Of a DNA stretch of 24,317 bases, positions 1-8,030 are shown piece by piece. Both the position numbers and the translations under genes were made by a program. Every line of letters starts with the position of its first letter. Position 1 is the stretch's first letter. Source of the stretch: DATEJJ01 sp039649115 (lineage in GTDB: Bacteria; Actinomycetota; Actinomycetes; Mycobacteriales; Micromonosporaceae); the NCBI GenBank assembly GCA_039649115.1, contig JBBWZQ010000082.1, forward strand, positions 1 to 24,317, written 5' to 3'. The notes beneath the pieces are model-generated. The model ran no database searches, was not told the origin of the DNA, and saw only the letters and a program-made list of their open reading frames with translations.

Positions 1-719
1 TACGGGTAGAAGAAGTCGTCGAAGTGCACGCCGTCCACGTCGTACCGGGTGACCGCGTCCATGATCGCGTCCTCGACGAACCGCCGCACGCCTGGTATCC
101 CCGGGTTGTAGTAGAGCCGGCTGCCGGTCGGGTACGCGACCAGCCAGCCGGGGTGCAGCCGGCCCGGCGCAGCCGGCGCCAGCTTCGTCAGGTCGGTGCC
201 CCCGGTACCCGCCGAACTGACCCGGTACGGGTTGAACCACGCGTGGAACTGCAGGTTCCGGCGGTGCGCCTCGGTGACCATGAAGGCCAGCGGGTCCCAG
301 CCCGGGTCGCCGCCGGGCACCCCGGTCAGGTACCGCGACCAGGGCTCGTACCGGGACGGCCAGAACGCGTCCCCGCCCGGCCGGATCTGCACGATGACGG
401 CGTTGAACCGCAGCCGCACGGCGAGGTCGAGCCAGCCCACGTACTCGGCCTGGACAGCGGCCGGGGACAGGCCGGTCCGGCTGGGCCAGTCGATGTTGCT
501 GACCGTGGCGATCCACATGGCGCGCAGTTGGTACTTGGGGGCCACCGGGTCCGGGGTGCAGGGCGCGGTGGCGGCGGGGGCGGTGACGTCCGGCGGCGGG
601 GCGGGGCCGGGCAGGCTGCTCTGCAGGGCGAAGAGCAGCACGACGAGGTACCCGGTGGCGAGCAGCGGCGCCCGCCGCCAGGGACGCTTGTGCCGGTGTC
701 GGACTACAGGATGGTCCAG
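1..719 (-). CDS. Secreted family-10-like glycosyl hydrolase (GHL10/DUF187), 5' part only
   Basis: The gene reads leftwards and is cut by the window edge, so only the N-terminal part (about 235 residues) is present. The translated text shows a basic start followed by a hydrophobic stretch (LLATGYLVVLLFAL), a short Pro/Ala-rich linker, then the GHL10 core: LRAMWIATVSNIDWPS, FNAVIVQIRPGGDAFWPS, FHAWFNPYRVS and YDVDGVHFDDFFYPY. These match the TIM-barrel putative glycosidases of the DUF187 family, which are secreted or surface-attached and thought to act on polysaccharide or peptidoglycan sugars; the substrate here is unknown. No ATG or GTG lies in frame before the hydrophobic segment. A CTG at 719-717, overlapping the end of korB, is the only start that keeps the whole signal peptide; a GTG at 641-639 lies inside the hydrophobic run. 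Family identification is firm, the start is not. Confidence 0.82.
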   Translation of the reverse strand, partial: MDHPVVRHRHKRPWRRAPLLATGYLVVLLFALQSSLPGPAPPPDVTAPAATAPCTPDPVAPKYQLRAMWIATVSNIDWPSRTGLSPAAVQAEYVGWLDLAVRLRFNAVIVQIRPGGDAFWPSRYEPWSRYLTGVPGGDPGWDPLAFMVTEAHRRNLQFHAWFNPYRVSSAGTGGTDLTKLAPAAPGRLHPGWLVAYPTGSRLYYNPGIPGVRRFVEDAIMDAVTRYDVDGVHFDDFFYP

Positions 720-1765
720 GTGTCGCCGGAGCTGAGCAGGCTGGTCAGTTCGGCCTCGGGTGTCCCGTTCTGCTTCGCGGTCGCCGCCTGCGTCTGCTGG
801 CGCACGAGATCGTCATAGCTGGGCCGGGACACCGAGCGGAACACCCCGATCGGGGTGTTGCGCAGGTCGGGACCGGGCAGCCGGGACAGGGCGAAGGCGT
901 ACGCGGGCTCGGCCACGGTCGCGTCGTGTACCACGATCTCGGTGGCGTCGGTCTCGCTGGTCGGCCGCACCTCCAGCCCGAAGCCGCCGGGCGGGTGCGC
1001 CACGCACCACTGCCCGCTGGCCCCGCTCTGCTGACCGTTCGGCTCGCGAGCAGCGCCGAAGGTTATCGGCTGGCCGTGCTCCAGCCGGATCAGGAAGTCG
1101 TCGCGGGTTGCCGGCTCCTTGAGCGTGTCGAAGGCACCGTCGTTGAAGATGTTGCAGTTCTGGTAGATCTCGATGAAGGCCGAGCCCTCGTGCTGCGACG
1201 CGGCGCGCAGCACCGACGTCAGGTGCTTGCGGTCGGAGTCGATCGTGCGGGCGACGAACGACGCCTCCGCGCCCAGGGCGAGCGACAGCGGGTTGAACGG
1301 CGCGTCGGCGGAGCCCATCGGGGTCGACTTGGTGATCTTCCCGAGCTCGGACGTCGGCGAGTACTGGCCCTTGGTCAGGCCGTAGATCCGGTTGTTGAAC
1401 AGCAGGATCTTGAGGTTGACGTTGCGGCGCAGCGCGTGGATGAGGTGGTTGCCGCCGATCGACAGCGCGTCCCCGTCCCCGGTGACCACCCACACGGACA
1501 GGTCCGGGCGGGACACCGAAAGGCCGGTGGCGATCGCCGGGGCACGGCCGTGGATGGAGTGCATGCCGTAGGTGTTCATGTAGTACGGGAACCGCGAGGA
1601 GCAGCCGATGCCCGAGATGAAGACGACGCGCTCCCGGGGGATGCCCAGCTCCGGCATGAAGCCCTGCACGGCGGCCAGGATGGCGTAGTCGCCGCACCCG
1701 GGGCACCAGCGGACTTCCTGGTCGGACTTGAAGTCCTTGACCGTGAGCTTGAGTGCTTCAGACAT
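704..1765 (-). CDS. korB: 2-oxoacid:ferredoxin oxidoreductase, beta subunit
   Basis: Beta subunit of a CoA-dependent 2-oxoacid (probably 2-oxoglutarate) ferredoxin oxidoreductase; it binds thiamine diphosphate and one 4Fe-4S cluster and passes electrons to ferredoxin in the cytoplasm. It is 353 aa, normal for the family. Visible motifs are CPGCGDYAIL with Cys21 and Cys24, GIGCSSRF with Cys55 and a later QNCNIFND cysteine (the four likely cluster ligands), and the TPP/Mg motif GDGDALSIGGNHLIHALRRN...NNRIYGLTKGQYSPTS. The ATG at 1765-1763 overlaps the korA stop by 8 bp, so the two are translationally coupled and should form a 1:1 complex. Oxygen-tolerant KorAB of this type supports an alternative TCA step in mycobacteria; the substrate here is inferred from the family. 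Confidence 0.95.
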   Translation of the reverse strand: MSEALKLTVKDFKSDQEVRWCPGCGDYAILAAVQGFMPELGIPRERVVFISGIGCSSRFPYYMNTYGMHSIHGRAPAIATGLSVSRPDLSVWVVTGDGDALSIGGNHLIHALRRNVNLKILLFNNRIYGLTKGQYSPTSELGKITKSTPMGSADAPFNPLSLALGAEASFVARTIDSDRKHLTSVLRAASQHEGSAFIEIYQNCNIFNDGAFDTLKEPATRDDFLIRLEHGQPITFGAAREPNGQQSGASGQWCVAHPPGGFGLEVRPTSETDATEIVVHDATVAEPAYAFALSRLPGPDLRNTPIGVFRSVSRPSYDDLVRQQTQAATAKQNGTPEAELTSLLSSGDTWTIL

Positions 1766-3602
1766 TCTTGACGACTTCTTCCAGCATGGTTTCCAGCTCG
1801 GCTGCGGTGAACGGAAGGCCTCTGACCTGGTTGTACGGGATCGCGTCGACCAGGTACCGGGCGCGCACGACCTGCGCCAGCTGGCCCAGGTTCATCTCCG
1901 GGATGACCACCCTCTCGTACGAGCGCAGCACCTCGCCGAGGTTGCGCGGCATCGGGTTCAGGTGACGCAGGTGCGCCTGTGCCACCGTGTGGCCCCGGTT
2001 GCGCAGTGCCCGGCACGCGGCGCCGATCGGACCGTAGGTCGAGCCCCAGCCCAGCACCAGTACCCGGGCCCCGCCCTCCGGGTCCTCGACCGTGAGGTCG
2101 GGTACCTTGATGGCCTCGATGCGCGCCGCCCGGGTACGGACCATGAAGTCGTGGTTGGCCGGGTCGTACGAGATGTCGCCGGTCTTGTCGGCCTTCTCCA
2201 GCCCGCCGATGCGGTGCTCCAGGCCGGGCGTGCCCGGGATGGCCCACGGCCGGGCCAGGGTCACCGGGTCGCGCAGGTAGGGCAGGAACTCACCGTTCTC
2301 GCCGTTGGGTGCCGAGGCGAACTCGACCCGCAGGTCGGGCAGGTCGGCCACGTCCGGCAGCAGCCACGGCTCCGAACCGTTGGCCACGTAGCCGTCGGAC
2401 AGCAGGATCACCGGAGTGCGGTAGGTCAGCGCGATCCGGGCCGCCTCCAGCGCGGTGTGGAAGCAGTCGGACGGGGAGTTGGGCGCCACGACCGCGACCG
2501 GGGCCTCGCCGTGCCGGCCGAACAGCGCCAGGTTCAGGTCGGCCTGTTCGGTCTTGGTCGGCATGCCCGTGGACGGCCCGGCCCGCTGCACGTCGACGAC
2601 GAGCAGCGGCAGCTCCAGCGCCACCGCCAGCGAGATCGTCTCGCTCTTGAGGGCCACGCCGGGGCCGCTCGTGGTGGTCACCCCCAGCGCGCCGCCGTAC
2701 GAGGCGCCCAGCGCGATGCCGGCCGCGGCGATCTCGTCCTCGGCCTGCACGGTCGTGATGCCGAACCGCTTGTGCTTGGACAGCTCGTGCAGCACGTCGG
2801 AGGCGGGCGTGATCGGGTACGCGCCCAGCACCACCGGCAGCCCGGAGCGCACCCGCGCGGCCACGATGCCGAGGGCCAGCGCCGCGTTGCCGGTGATGTT
2901 GCGGTAGTTGCCGGGCCGCATCTTGGCGGGCTTGACCTCGTACCGGACGGAGAAGTCCTCGGTCGTCTCGCCGAAGTTCCAGCCGGCCCGGAACGCCGCG
3001 GTGTTCGCGGCCACCAACTCGGGTCGGGCCGCGAACTTGCGCTCCAGGAACTCCAGGGTCGACCGGTACGGCCGCGAGTACATCCAGGACAGCAGGCCCA
3101 GTGCGAACATGTTCTTGGCGCGCTCGGCGTCCTTCTTGGAGACCGCGAAGTCGGCCAGCGCCCGCACGGTCATGCTGGTCAGCGCGACCGGGTGCACGGC
3201 GTAGCTGTCCAGGGAGCTGTCGTCGAGGGGATTGGCCGCGTAGCCGACCTTGGCCAGGTTGCGCTTGCTGAACTCGTCGGTGTTGACGATGATGTCCGCC
3301 CCGGGAGGCAGGTCGCGCAGGTTGGCCTTCAGCGCGGCCGGGTTCATGGCCACCAGCACGTTGGGCGCGTCGCCCGGCGTCAGGATGTCGAAGTCGGCGA
3401 AGTGCACCTGAAAGCTGGAGACCCCCGGGAGGGTACCGGCCGGGGCGCGGATCTCCGCCGGGAAGTTGGGCAGCGTCGAGATGTCGTTTCCGAGCTGGGC
3501 AGTCTCCGACGTGAACCTGTCGCCGGTAAGTTGCATGCCATCGCCGGAGTCGCCAGCGAACCGGATTACGACCCGGTCCAGTTGGCGGACCTGCTTGGTC
3601 AC
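1758..3602 (-). CDS. korA: 2-oxoacid:ferredoxin oxidoreductase, fused gamma/alpha subunit
   Basis: Partner of the downstream beta subunit. The 614-aa product has the gamma domain at the N-terminus (RFAGDSGDGMQLTGDRF at about residues 14-30, then FPAEIRAPAGTLPGVSSFQVHF) fused to the alpha domain (GNAALALGIVAARVRSGLPVVLGAYPITPASD, with the substrate-contacting YPITP at 262-266, then VQAEDEIAAAGIALGASYGG, TTSGPGVALKSE and VQRAGPSTGMPTKTEQADL). This gamma-alpha fusion is typical of actinobacterial KorA. Start is GTG at 3602-3600, chosen because a strong AGGAGG lies about ten bases upstream (3613-3618). The gene leads the korA-korB-glycosidase transcription unit. The nuo-type genes elsewhere in the window make ferredoxin-fed respiration a plausible context, which is inference. 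Confidence 0.95.
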   Translation of the reverse strand: MTKQVRQLDRVVIRFAGDSGDGMQLTGDRFTSETAQLGNDISTLPNFPAEIRAPAGTLPGVSSFQVHFADFDILTPGDAPNVLVAMNPAALKANLRDLPPGADIIVNTDEFSKRNLAKVGYAANPLDDSSLDSYAVHPVALTSMTVRALADFAVSKKDAERAKNMFALGLLSWMYSRPYRSTLEFLERKFAARPELVAANTAAFRAGWNFGETTEDFSVRYEVKPAKMRPGNYRNITGNAALALGIVAARVRSGLPVVLGAYPITPASDVLHELSKHKRFGITTVQAEDEIAAAGIALGASYGGALGVTTTSGPGVALKSETISLAVALELPLLVVDVQRAGPSTGMPTKTEQADLNLALFGRHGEAPVAVVAPNSPSDCFHTALEAARIALTYRTPVILLSDGYVANGSEPWLLPDVADLPDLRVEFASAPNGENGEFLPYLRDPVTLARPWAIPGTPGLEHRIGGLEKADKTGDISYDPANHDFMVRTRAARIEAIKVPDLTVEDPEGGARVLVLGWGSTYGPIGAACRALRNRGHTVAQAHLRHLNPMPRNLGEVLRSYERVVIPEMNLGQLAQVVRARYLVDAIPYNQVRGLPFTAAELETMLEEVVKNV

Positions 3603-3612
3603 GTTTGTCGGA

Positions 3613-3618
3613 CCTCCT
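3613..3618 (-). promoter_or_regulatory. Shine-Dalgarno of korA
   Basis: AGGAGG on the minus strand, ten bases before the GTG start of korA. It is one of the strongest ribosome-binding sites in the window and fixes the start codon. The 3603-3753 leader upstream is non-coding; no convincing -35/-10 pair could be picked from it. Confidence 0.8.
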
Positions 3619-3753
3619 AGCGCCGGCTGCGGGTGCGCAAACCTCTTTGTGGCCGGCCCGCAATTGTCCTCTCCGGATCAGCGTACGTCGAGCGGACCTT
3701 ATCGGGCTGTTACAGGTCCCACACCCGACCCTCGACGTCGCCCTCTGGTCGGT

Positions 3754-5511
3754 TCACGCGCTGGCCGGTGCGGGCTCGGCCGTGCCGCCGGCCGCCGCCT
3801 CGGACACCGGCGGCGGTGCGGCCGGTTCGACGGGTTCGGCCTGCTCCGCCGGCTCGGCCGCCGCGTCCTGCGGCGAGTCCGGTCCGGCGGCACCCCCGGG
3901 CGAGTCCGGTCCGGCTGCCGCGCCGTCCGGCGAGTCCGGTTCAGCGGGCTGGATCGGCTCCTCGCCGGTCCTCCATTCCCACGAGATGGGACCGCGCGGC
4001 GTGGGCGTGCGGTCGACCGGCCCGGCCGAGATCACCGCGGTCCGGTCCGCCGGGGCCGGCTGCGCGGGAAGCTTCTCGGCCGCCGGCGTGGCGCCGGCTG
4101 GCCGGCTGGCCGGCTCGTCCTCCCGCCGGTCGCGCAGGGTCAGCACCATGCCGACGACGACCACGGCCAGCAGGACGAGCGAGCCGCTGATGATCGGCCA
4201 GACCAGCGCCGGCCGGGCCATCGGGAAGCGCGCGGCCCGGTCGTGCAGGTTGAGACCCCCTGGCCCCGGGCTGCCGTCCGTGCTCGTACCGACGGTCACG
4301 CCGCTCTGCCCTGCGGGGGCGAAGATCTGGTACGACGCCTGCGTCTGCAGGACGCTCTGCCCGGACGGGCGCAGCACCGCACGTACCAACCCGACCAGCG
4401 GTGCCTCCGCCCGCAGCCGGGCCGGCACCGCCAGCGGTACCTGCACCGCCCAGGACTTGCCCGCGCCGACCGTGGCGATCGTGCACTCCGCGACCGTGGT
4501 CCGCTGCTTGCGGCAGCCGGCCGGCAGGGCACCGAACGTGACGCCGGCCGGCGCGACGACGCTGATCGTCCCCCCGGCCGGTACCTTGCCGGTGTTGGTC
4601 AGTTGCGCCTTGAGCGTGGCGGGTGCCGTCGCCTCGCGGCCGAGCTGCACGTCGAACACCTGGAGCTTGAGCCCGGGCGTCGGCGGGCCGGGCGGGAACA
4701 CCACGCCCCAGCCGGTCGTGCCGCTCTTCGGCGTGGCGCCCGGGGCGGTCGCGGTGAAGAGCAGGCTGCCGCCGAGCGGTGCCAGCTTCCAGGCGTCCGG
4801 CGCCACCCGCAACGTGATCCGCAGCGACCTGGTCTCGCCCGGCCGCAGGTCAAGGGTGCAGGCGTTGGCGCAGCTCGCCGCCTGGATCCCCGCCGGCAGC
4901 GGGTAGGCGATCTGGAACGCGACCGTCTCCGCCACGGTGCCCACGTTCGTCGCGGTCATCGGGAAGGACGTCGTCGTCCTGCCCTTCCAGTACTCGCCGG
5001 TGAGCACCGCGTTGCCGGCGCTGACGCTGGCCCCCACCGCCGGCGTCGCGGTCTGGTCCGGCGGTCCGGGTGCGGGCGACGCGGGCGTGGGCGGTCCGGC
5101 CGTGGGGGTCGGATCGACCGGCGGGTTGGGGGACGGATCCCCTGCCGTGGGGCTCGGATCGGTCGGGGACTCGCCCGGGCTCGCCGGGATCGACGGGTCG
5201 GACTGCGCCACCGGACTCGGGTCCACTGCCGGGACGCGGATCCCGGTGATGCGCTGGTACTGCTCGCCGCGCGCACCGGCGGTGCCTTTGCCGGACTGCC
5301 CGCCGTCGGCGCCCCGGGAAGCGTCGAGGGTGCCCGCCTGCGCCAAAGACCGGCTCCGGCTGTGCTCCCCCGGGCCGTCGCCGCGGACCACACCGGTCGT
5401 GGCCTGCGCCTGGGCGGGCACGGCGCGCAGCGCCTGGATCGGGAGGGCGCACAGCAGCGCGGCCACCAGCCCCAGGCTGGCACCCGGCAACATCAACCAT
5501 CCCGCGCGCAT
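3754..5511 (-). CDS. Secreted single-span membrane protein with Pro-rich stalk and repetitive tail, function unknown
   Basis: I do not recognise the family. The 585-aa product starts at ATG 5511-5509, which gives a good signal peptide (MRAGWLMLPGASLGLVAALLCALP..., cleavage probably after AQA near residue 37). Next comes a low-complexity Pro/Ser/Thr stalk (DPSPTAGDPSPNPPVDPTPTAG), two beta-rich modules resembling CARDB/DUF11-like extracellular domains (SFPMTATNVGTVAETVAFQIAYPLPAGI; LKAQLTNTGKVPAGGTISVVAPAGVTFGALP), one strong membrane span at about residues 436-460 and a cytoplasmic tail ending in repeats of PDSPGGAA and Glu-Pro-rich sequence. The topology suggests a cell-surface anchored protein. 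It diverges from nuoA with 77 bp between starts. The tail repeats reflect a DNA repeat at about 3871-3945. The frame remains open upstream to 5796, but that part overlaps nuoA and is arginine-rich noise. Confidence 0.8.
   Translation of the reverse strand: MRAGWLMLPGASLGLVAALLCALPIQALRAVPAQAQATTGVVRGDGPGEHSRSRSLAQAGTLDASRGADGGQSGKGTAGARGEQYQRITGIRVPAVDPSPVAQSDPSIPASPGESPTDPSPTAGDPSPNPPVDPTPTAGPPTPASPAPGPPDQTATPAVGASVSAGNAVLTGEYWKGRTTTSFPMTATNVGTVAETVAFQIAYPLPAGIQAASCANACTLDLRPGETRSLRITLRVAPDAWKLAPLGGSLLFTATAPGATPKSGTTGWGVVFPPGPPTPGLKLQVFDVQLGREATAPATLKAQLTNTGKVPAGGTISVVAPAGVTFGALPAGCRKQRTTVAECTIATVGAGKSWAVQVPLAVPARLRAEAPLVGLVRAVLRPSGQSVLQTQASYQIFAPAGQSGVTVGTSTDGSPGPGGLNLHDRAARFPMARPALVWPIISGSLVLLAVVVVGMVLTLRDRREDEPASRPAGATPAAEKLPAQPAPADRTAVISAGPVDRTPTPRGPISWEWRTGEEPIQPAEPDSPDGAAAGPDSPGGAAGPDSPQDAAAEPAEQAEPVEPAAPPPVSEAAAGGTAEPAPASA
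3871..3945 (-). repeat. Three-copy coding repeat in the tail of the membrane protein
   Basis: The core GGCGAGTCCGGT (plus strand) occurs three times, beginning near 3872, 3899 and 3929, i.e. every 27-30 bp. In the minus-strand frame it encodes repeated PDSP(G/Q)xAA units in the cytoplasmic tail. Confidence 0.75.
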
Positions 5512-5575
5512 AGATCTTTCATTGTGGGGTGAGCCGGGCGCTGCGCGCACTACACAACGGACTCTGTTCAGGCGG

Positions 5576-5581
5576 TACGCT
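5576..5581 (+). promoter_or_regulatory. Putative -10 of leaderless nuoA
   Basis: TACGCT followed by 7 nt and then the GTG at 5589. There is no purine-rich ribosome-binding site, and the spacing would place the transcription start at or next to the start codon. No clear -35 is visible. Confidence 0.45.
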
Positions 5582-5588
5582 GCGCCAT

Positions 5589-5966
5589 GTGGGTGGCTAC
5601 CTGGGGTCATACGCCACGCTCGGGCTCCTGCTCGTAGTCGGTGCGGCGGTGTTCGGCGGCGCGCTGTCCGCCAACCGGCTATTGCGACCCGCACGACCAG
5701 CGGATCCCTTCGGTAAACGGGAGACCTACGAGTGCGGACTCGACCCGGTCGGCGGCGACTGGGCGCAGGCGCAGATCCGCTATTACCTGTATGCATACCT
5801 GTATGTGCTGTTCGCGGTGGAAAGTGTATTCCTTTTCCCGTGGGCGGTCGTCTACGCCCGCCCCGAGTACGGGCGCACCGCCGCGCTCGAGATGGCCGTG
5901 TTCGTCGGGGTACTCGCGCTCGGCCTGCTGTACGCCTGGCGCAAGCGCGTGCTGCGCTGGGTGTGA
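5589..5966 (+). CDS. nuoA: NADH-quinone oxidoreductase subunit A (divergent type)
   Basis: Small membrane subunit of respiratory complex I with three predicted spans (YATLGLLLVVGAAVFGGAL; YLYAYLYVLFAVESVFLFPWAVV; AALEMAVFVGVLALGLLYAW). The conserved loop and second helix RETYECGLDPVGGDWAQAQIRYYLYAYLYVLFAVESVFLFPWAV identify NuoA. Where the usual family reads (I/F)FDLE, this protein has FAVE: the first acidic residue is lost and the Glu retained. I chose GTG 5589 because it gives 125 aa, the normal length; an in-frame GTG at 5529 would add an uncharacteristic 20 residues. No other nuo gene follows: the next gene is a convergent folP homologue whose stop is 5 bp away. nuoC and nuoH lie about 16 kb downstream. 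Confidence 0.9.
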   Translation: MGGYLGSYATLGLLLVVGAAVFGGALSANRLLRPARPADPFGKRETYECGLDPVGGDWAQAQIRYYLYAYLYVLFAVESVFLFPWAVVYARPEYGRTAALEMAVFVGVLALGLLYAWRKRVLRWV

Positions 5967-5970
5967 ACGC

Positions 5971-6840
5971 TTACGCGAGCCCGCGGCGGGACACCGCGGG
6001 CTGCCGGTCGCCCCGCACCGCGGCGACCATGTCCAGCACCCGCCGGGTCGCCCGCACGTGATGTGCCCTGAAGACGCGGGCACCCTGCCAGGCCGACAGA
6101 GCCGTGGCGGCGAGGGTGCCCTCCAGCCGTTCCGCCACGGGCAGGTCGAGCGTCTCCCCGACGAAGTCCTTGTTGGACAGCGCGACCAGCACCGGCCATC
6201 CGGTGGCGACCAGCTCGTCCAGCCGCCGGGTGAGCTCCAGCGAGTGCCGGGTGTTCTTGCCGAAGTCGTGTGCCGGGTCGATGAGCACGCCATCCGCCCG
6301 TACCCCCAGACTCACGGCGCGCTCGGCGAGGCGGGTGACGGTGCCGACCACGTCGGCCACCACGTCGTCGAAGGCCGACCGGTGCGGCCTGGTCCGCGGG
6401 CTCATCCCGCCGGTGTGCGAGCAGACCAGGCCGGCGCCGGTGGCGGCGGCCACCTCGGCGAGTGCCGGGTCGGCCCCGGCCCAGGTGTCGTTGATCAGGT
6501 CGGCGCCCGCGGGTACCGCCTCGGCCGCCGCCTCGGCCCGCCACGTGTCGACCGAGATCACGATGTCCGGGAACGCGGCGCGCACCGCGGCGATCGTGGG
6601 CACGGTCCGCCGGATCTCCTCGGCCACGTCGACGGCGGCGCCGGGGCCGGCCTTGACCCCGCCGATATCGATGATGTCCGCGCCGTCGGCGACCGCGCGC
6701 TGCACCGCTTGTAACGCCGCGTCATCGCTGAAGGTGGCGCCGCGGTCGAAAAACGAGTCGGGGGTACGGTTCACGATCGCCATCACCGCCAGCTCGCCCG
6801 GCGCGAAGGTACGTCGTCCCAGGCGGAGCGGGTTTTTCAC
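5971..6840 (-). CDS. folP2: FolP2-type dihydropteroate synthase homologue
   Basis: A 289-aa TIM-barrel protein of the pterin-binding family. It has the DHPS signature VNRTPDSFFDRG, then GADIIDIGGVKAGPG, SVDTWRAEAAAEAV, LINDTWAGAD, DGVLIDPAHDFGKNTRHSLE and the C-terminal SNKDFVGETLD...ARVFRAHHV. Canonical folate-pathway DHPS has GGESTRPG where this has GGVKAGPG; that change is characteristic of the mycobacterial FolP2 (Rv1207) group, reported to lack DHPS activity, so its true substrate is open. GTG 6840-6838 is the start because GGAGAA lies a few bases upstream; a longer open frame to 7026 overlaps the divergent gene and is not protein-like. It is divergent from the DivIVA-like gene, as expected for the Rv1207/Rv1209 neighbourhood, but no gpgS lies between them. 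Confidence 0.88.
   Translation of the reverse strand: MKNPLRLGRRTFAPGELAVMAIVNRTPDSFFDRGATFSDDAALQAVQRAVADGADIIDIGGVKAGPGAAVDVAEEIRRTVPTIAAVRAAFPDIVISVDTWRAEAAAEAVPAGADLINDTWAGADPALAEVAAATGAGLVCSHTGGMSPRTRPHRSAFDDVVADVVGTVTRLAERAVSLGVRADGVLIDPAHDFGKNTRHSLELTRRLDELVATGWPVLVALSNKDFVGETLDLPVAERLEGTLAATALSAWQGARVFRAHHVRATRRVLDMVAAVRGDRQPAVSRRGLA
5978..6002. terminator. Strong hairpin just after nuoA, inside the 3' end of the folP homologue
   Basis: Perfect 9-bp arms AGCCCGCGG (5978-5986) and CCGCGGGCT (5994-6002) around a 7-nt loop. It begins 12 bases after the nuoA stop and lies in the last codons of the convergent gene. No T-run follows, so any role as a shared terminator is inferred from position and stem strength. 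Confidence 0.4.
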
Positions 6841-6909
6841 AGTGTTCTCCGATCGAGTGTCGAGCCTGAGCAGGCACAACGGGGTGGCCGGGGTGCCGGG
6901 GTCGCCCAC

Positions 6910-6924
6910 GCACGGTAAGCGTGC
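6910..6924. repeat. Small inverted repeat in the folP2/DivIVA-like divergent region
   Basis: GCACG-GTAAG-CGTGC, perfect 5-bp arms with a 5-nt loop, ending 12 bp before the ATG at 6937. It could be an operator for either divergent gene. In DNA this GC-rich such a short palindrome can arise by chance. Confidence 0.3.
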
Positions 6925-6936
6925 CACGATCGACGC

Positions 6937-7545
6937 ATGGGCCAGATACTGATCCTGCTCGTCGTCGCGCTCGTGGCAGCGGCGCTCGTCTTCGGTGTCG
7001 TTACCTTGATCACGGGGGGTGACCATGGACTGGAGCCGGTGGAGCCGGATGGCAGCGCGGTACCCCTGCCCGTGTCACGCCCGCTGACCGAGGTTGACCT
7101 GACCGCGGTGCGCTTCGACACGGCGGTGCGCGGCTACCGGATGGCCCAGGTGGATCAGGCGCTGCGCCGCGCCGCGTACGACCTCGGGTACAAGGAAGAG
7201 CTGATCAACGTGCTCGAAGCGGAGGTCGCGGCGTTGCGCGAGGGGCGGGCGGAGGACGCCGAGGCGCTGCGCAGGGCGAGGGAGAGCGCGGCCCGTCCGG
7301 CGGTGCCGGACGGTGGACCCCCGATCCCCGCCGCGCCGGCCGCCGCCTCGATCGAGGCGGGCGACACCGTCGGCACCGACGCGCCGGCGGACGGCGATGC
7401 GCCGGCGGCGACGGAGGTGCCGGCGGACGGCGATGCGCCGGCGGACGGCGACGCCGCGGCCGGTGCGGCGGATGCGGCGCAGGTCCCCGTCGAGGTGAGC
7501 GCGGTGGGCGATCCGGCCGGGGAGAAGGCGGACGCGCAGCAGTGA
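6937..7545 (+). CDS. DivIVA-domain membrane protein (Rv1209-like)
   Basis: 202 aa: one N-terminal membrane span (residues 3-26, ILILLVVALVAAALVFGVVTLIT), a DivIVA-like segment (TEVDLTAVRFDTAVRGYRMAQVDQALRRAAYDLGYKEELINVLEAEVAALREG, about 50-100) with coiled-coil character, and a long Ala/Asp/Pro tail with two near-identical 26-bp DNA repeats (7383-7408, 7419-7444) giving PADGDAPA units. The xxRFxxxxRGYxxxxVDxxL motif is the membrane-binding N-terminal DivIVA signature, but DivIVA proper has no membrane span. It resembles Rv1209 of mycobacteria, of unknown role. CACGAT lies 6 nt before the ATG, so the gene may be leaderless. It heads a four-gene operon, and its stop overlaps the next start as GTGA. 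Confidence 0.85.
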   Translation: MGQILILLVVALVAAALVFGVVTLITGGDHGLEPVEPDGSAVPLPVSRPLTEVDLTAVRFDTAVRGYRMAQVDQALRRAAYDLGYKEELINVLEAEVAALREGRAEDAEALRRARESAARPAVPDGGPPIPAAPAAASIEAGDTVGTDAPADGDAPAATEVPADGDAPADGDAAAGAADAAQVPVEVSAVGDPAGEKADAQQ

Positions 7546-8030
7546 CCGGCAACGGCAGAGCCCCCTCGGCCGCCGAACCCGGCGCGAGCGAGGTGACCGC
7601 GACCGTCATCGTGAACGCCCCGGCGCAACGGGTGTTCGCCGCCTTCACCGACTGGGAGCGGCAGGGCGAGTGGATCCCGTTCACCCAGGTGCGGATCGTG
7701 GCGGGCGACGGGGGCGAGGGCAGCGTCGTCGAGGCGGTGACCACGGTGGGTCCGGCCGTGCTGCGCGACGAGATGAAGGTGACCAGGCTGGATCCGCCGT
7801 ACGAGGTGCGGGTGGTGCACCAGGGCCGGATCCTGCGCGGGCCCGGAGTGCTCCGCTGCACGCCGATGGCGGGCGGCCGCACCCAGGTGGTCTGGCACGA
7901 GTGGTTCCACCTGCCCGCCGGGGTCGTCGGCCGGCTGGCCTGGCCGGTGGTGTGGCCGGGATCCAAGGTGAGCCTGACCGGTGCGCTGCGCCGGTTCGCC
8001 CGCCTGGTCGAAGCGGGTACCCTGCCATAG
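7542..8030 (+). CDS. SRPBCC (polyketide cyclase/dehydrase-like) protein
   Basis: 162 aa. A START/SRPBCC helix-grip fold is recognised from VTATVIVNAPAQRVFAAFTDWERQGEWIPFTQVRIV, then VEAVTTVGPAVLRDEMKVTRLDPPYEVRVVHQG and a C-terminal long helix (VSLTGALRRFARLVEAG). Such proteins bind small hydrophobic ligands; the ligand here cannot be read from sequence. The GTG start (7542) overlaps the DivIVA-like stop (GTGA) and its stop overlaps the tag start (TAGTG), so all are made from one message by coupled translation. Confidence 0.85.
   Translation: MTGNGRAPSAAEPGASEVTATVIVNAPAQRVFAAFTDWERQGEWIPFTQVRIVAGDGGEGSVVEAVTTVGPAVLRDEMKVTRLDPPYEVRVVHQGRILRGPGVLRCTPMAGGRTQVVWHEWFHLPAGVVGRLAWPVVWPGSKVSLTGALRRFARLVEAGTLP

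Noticed and set aside
1728..3620. Long plus-strand open frame opposite korA
   Set aside because: It is an antisense shadow of a clear KorA reading frame; its translation is rich in Arg/His/Gln/Gly with no domain signature.
3466..5532. Long plus-strand open frame (nearly 700 codons) opposite the membrane protein
   Set aside because: Arginine- and glycine-rich low-complexity translation typical of the wrong strand in high-GC DNA; the minus-strand protein has a signal peptide and membrane span.
5529..5588. Upstream GTG (5529) as the nuoA start
   Set aside because: It would add 20 residues not seen in NuoA and place the start upstream of the probable -10 box; GTG 5589 gives the usual length.
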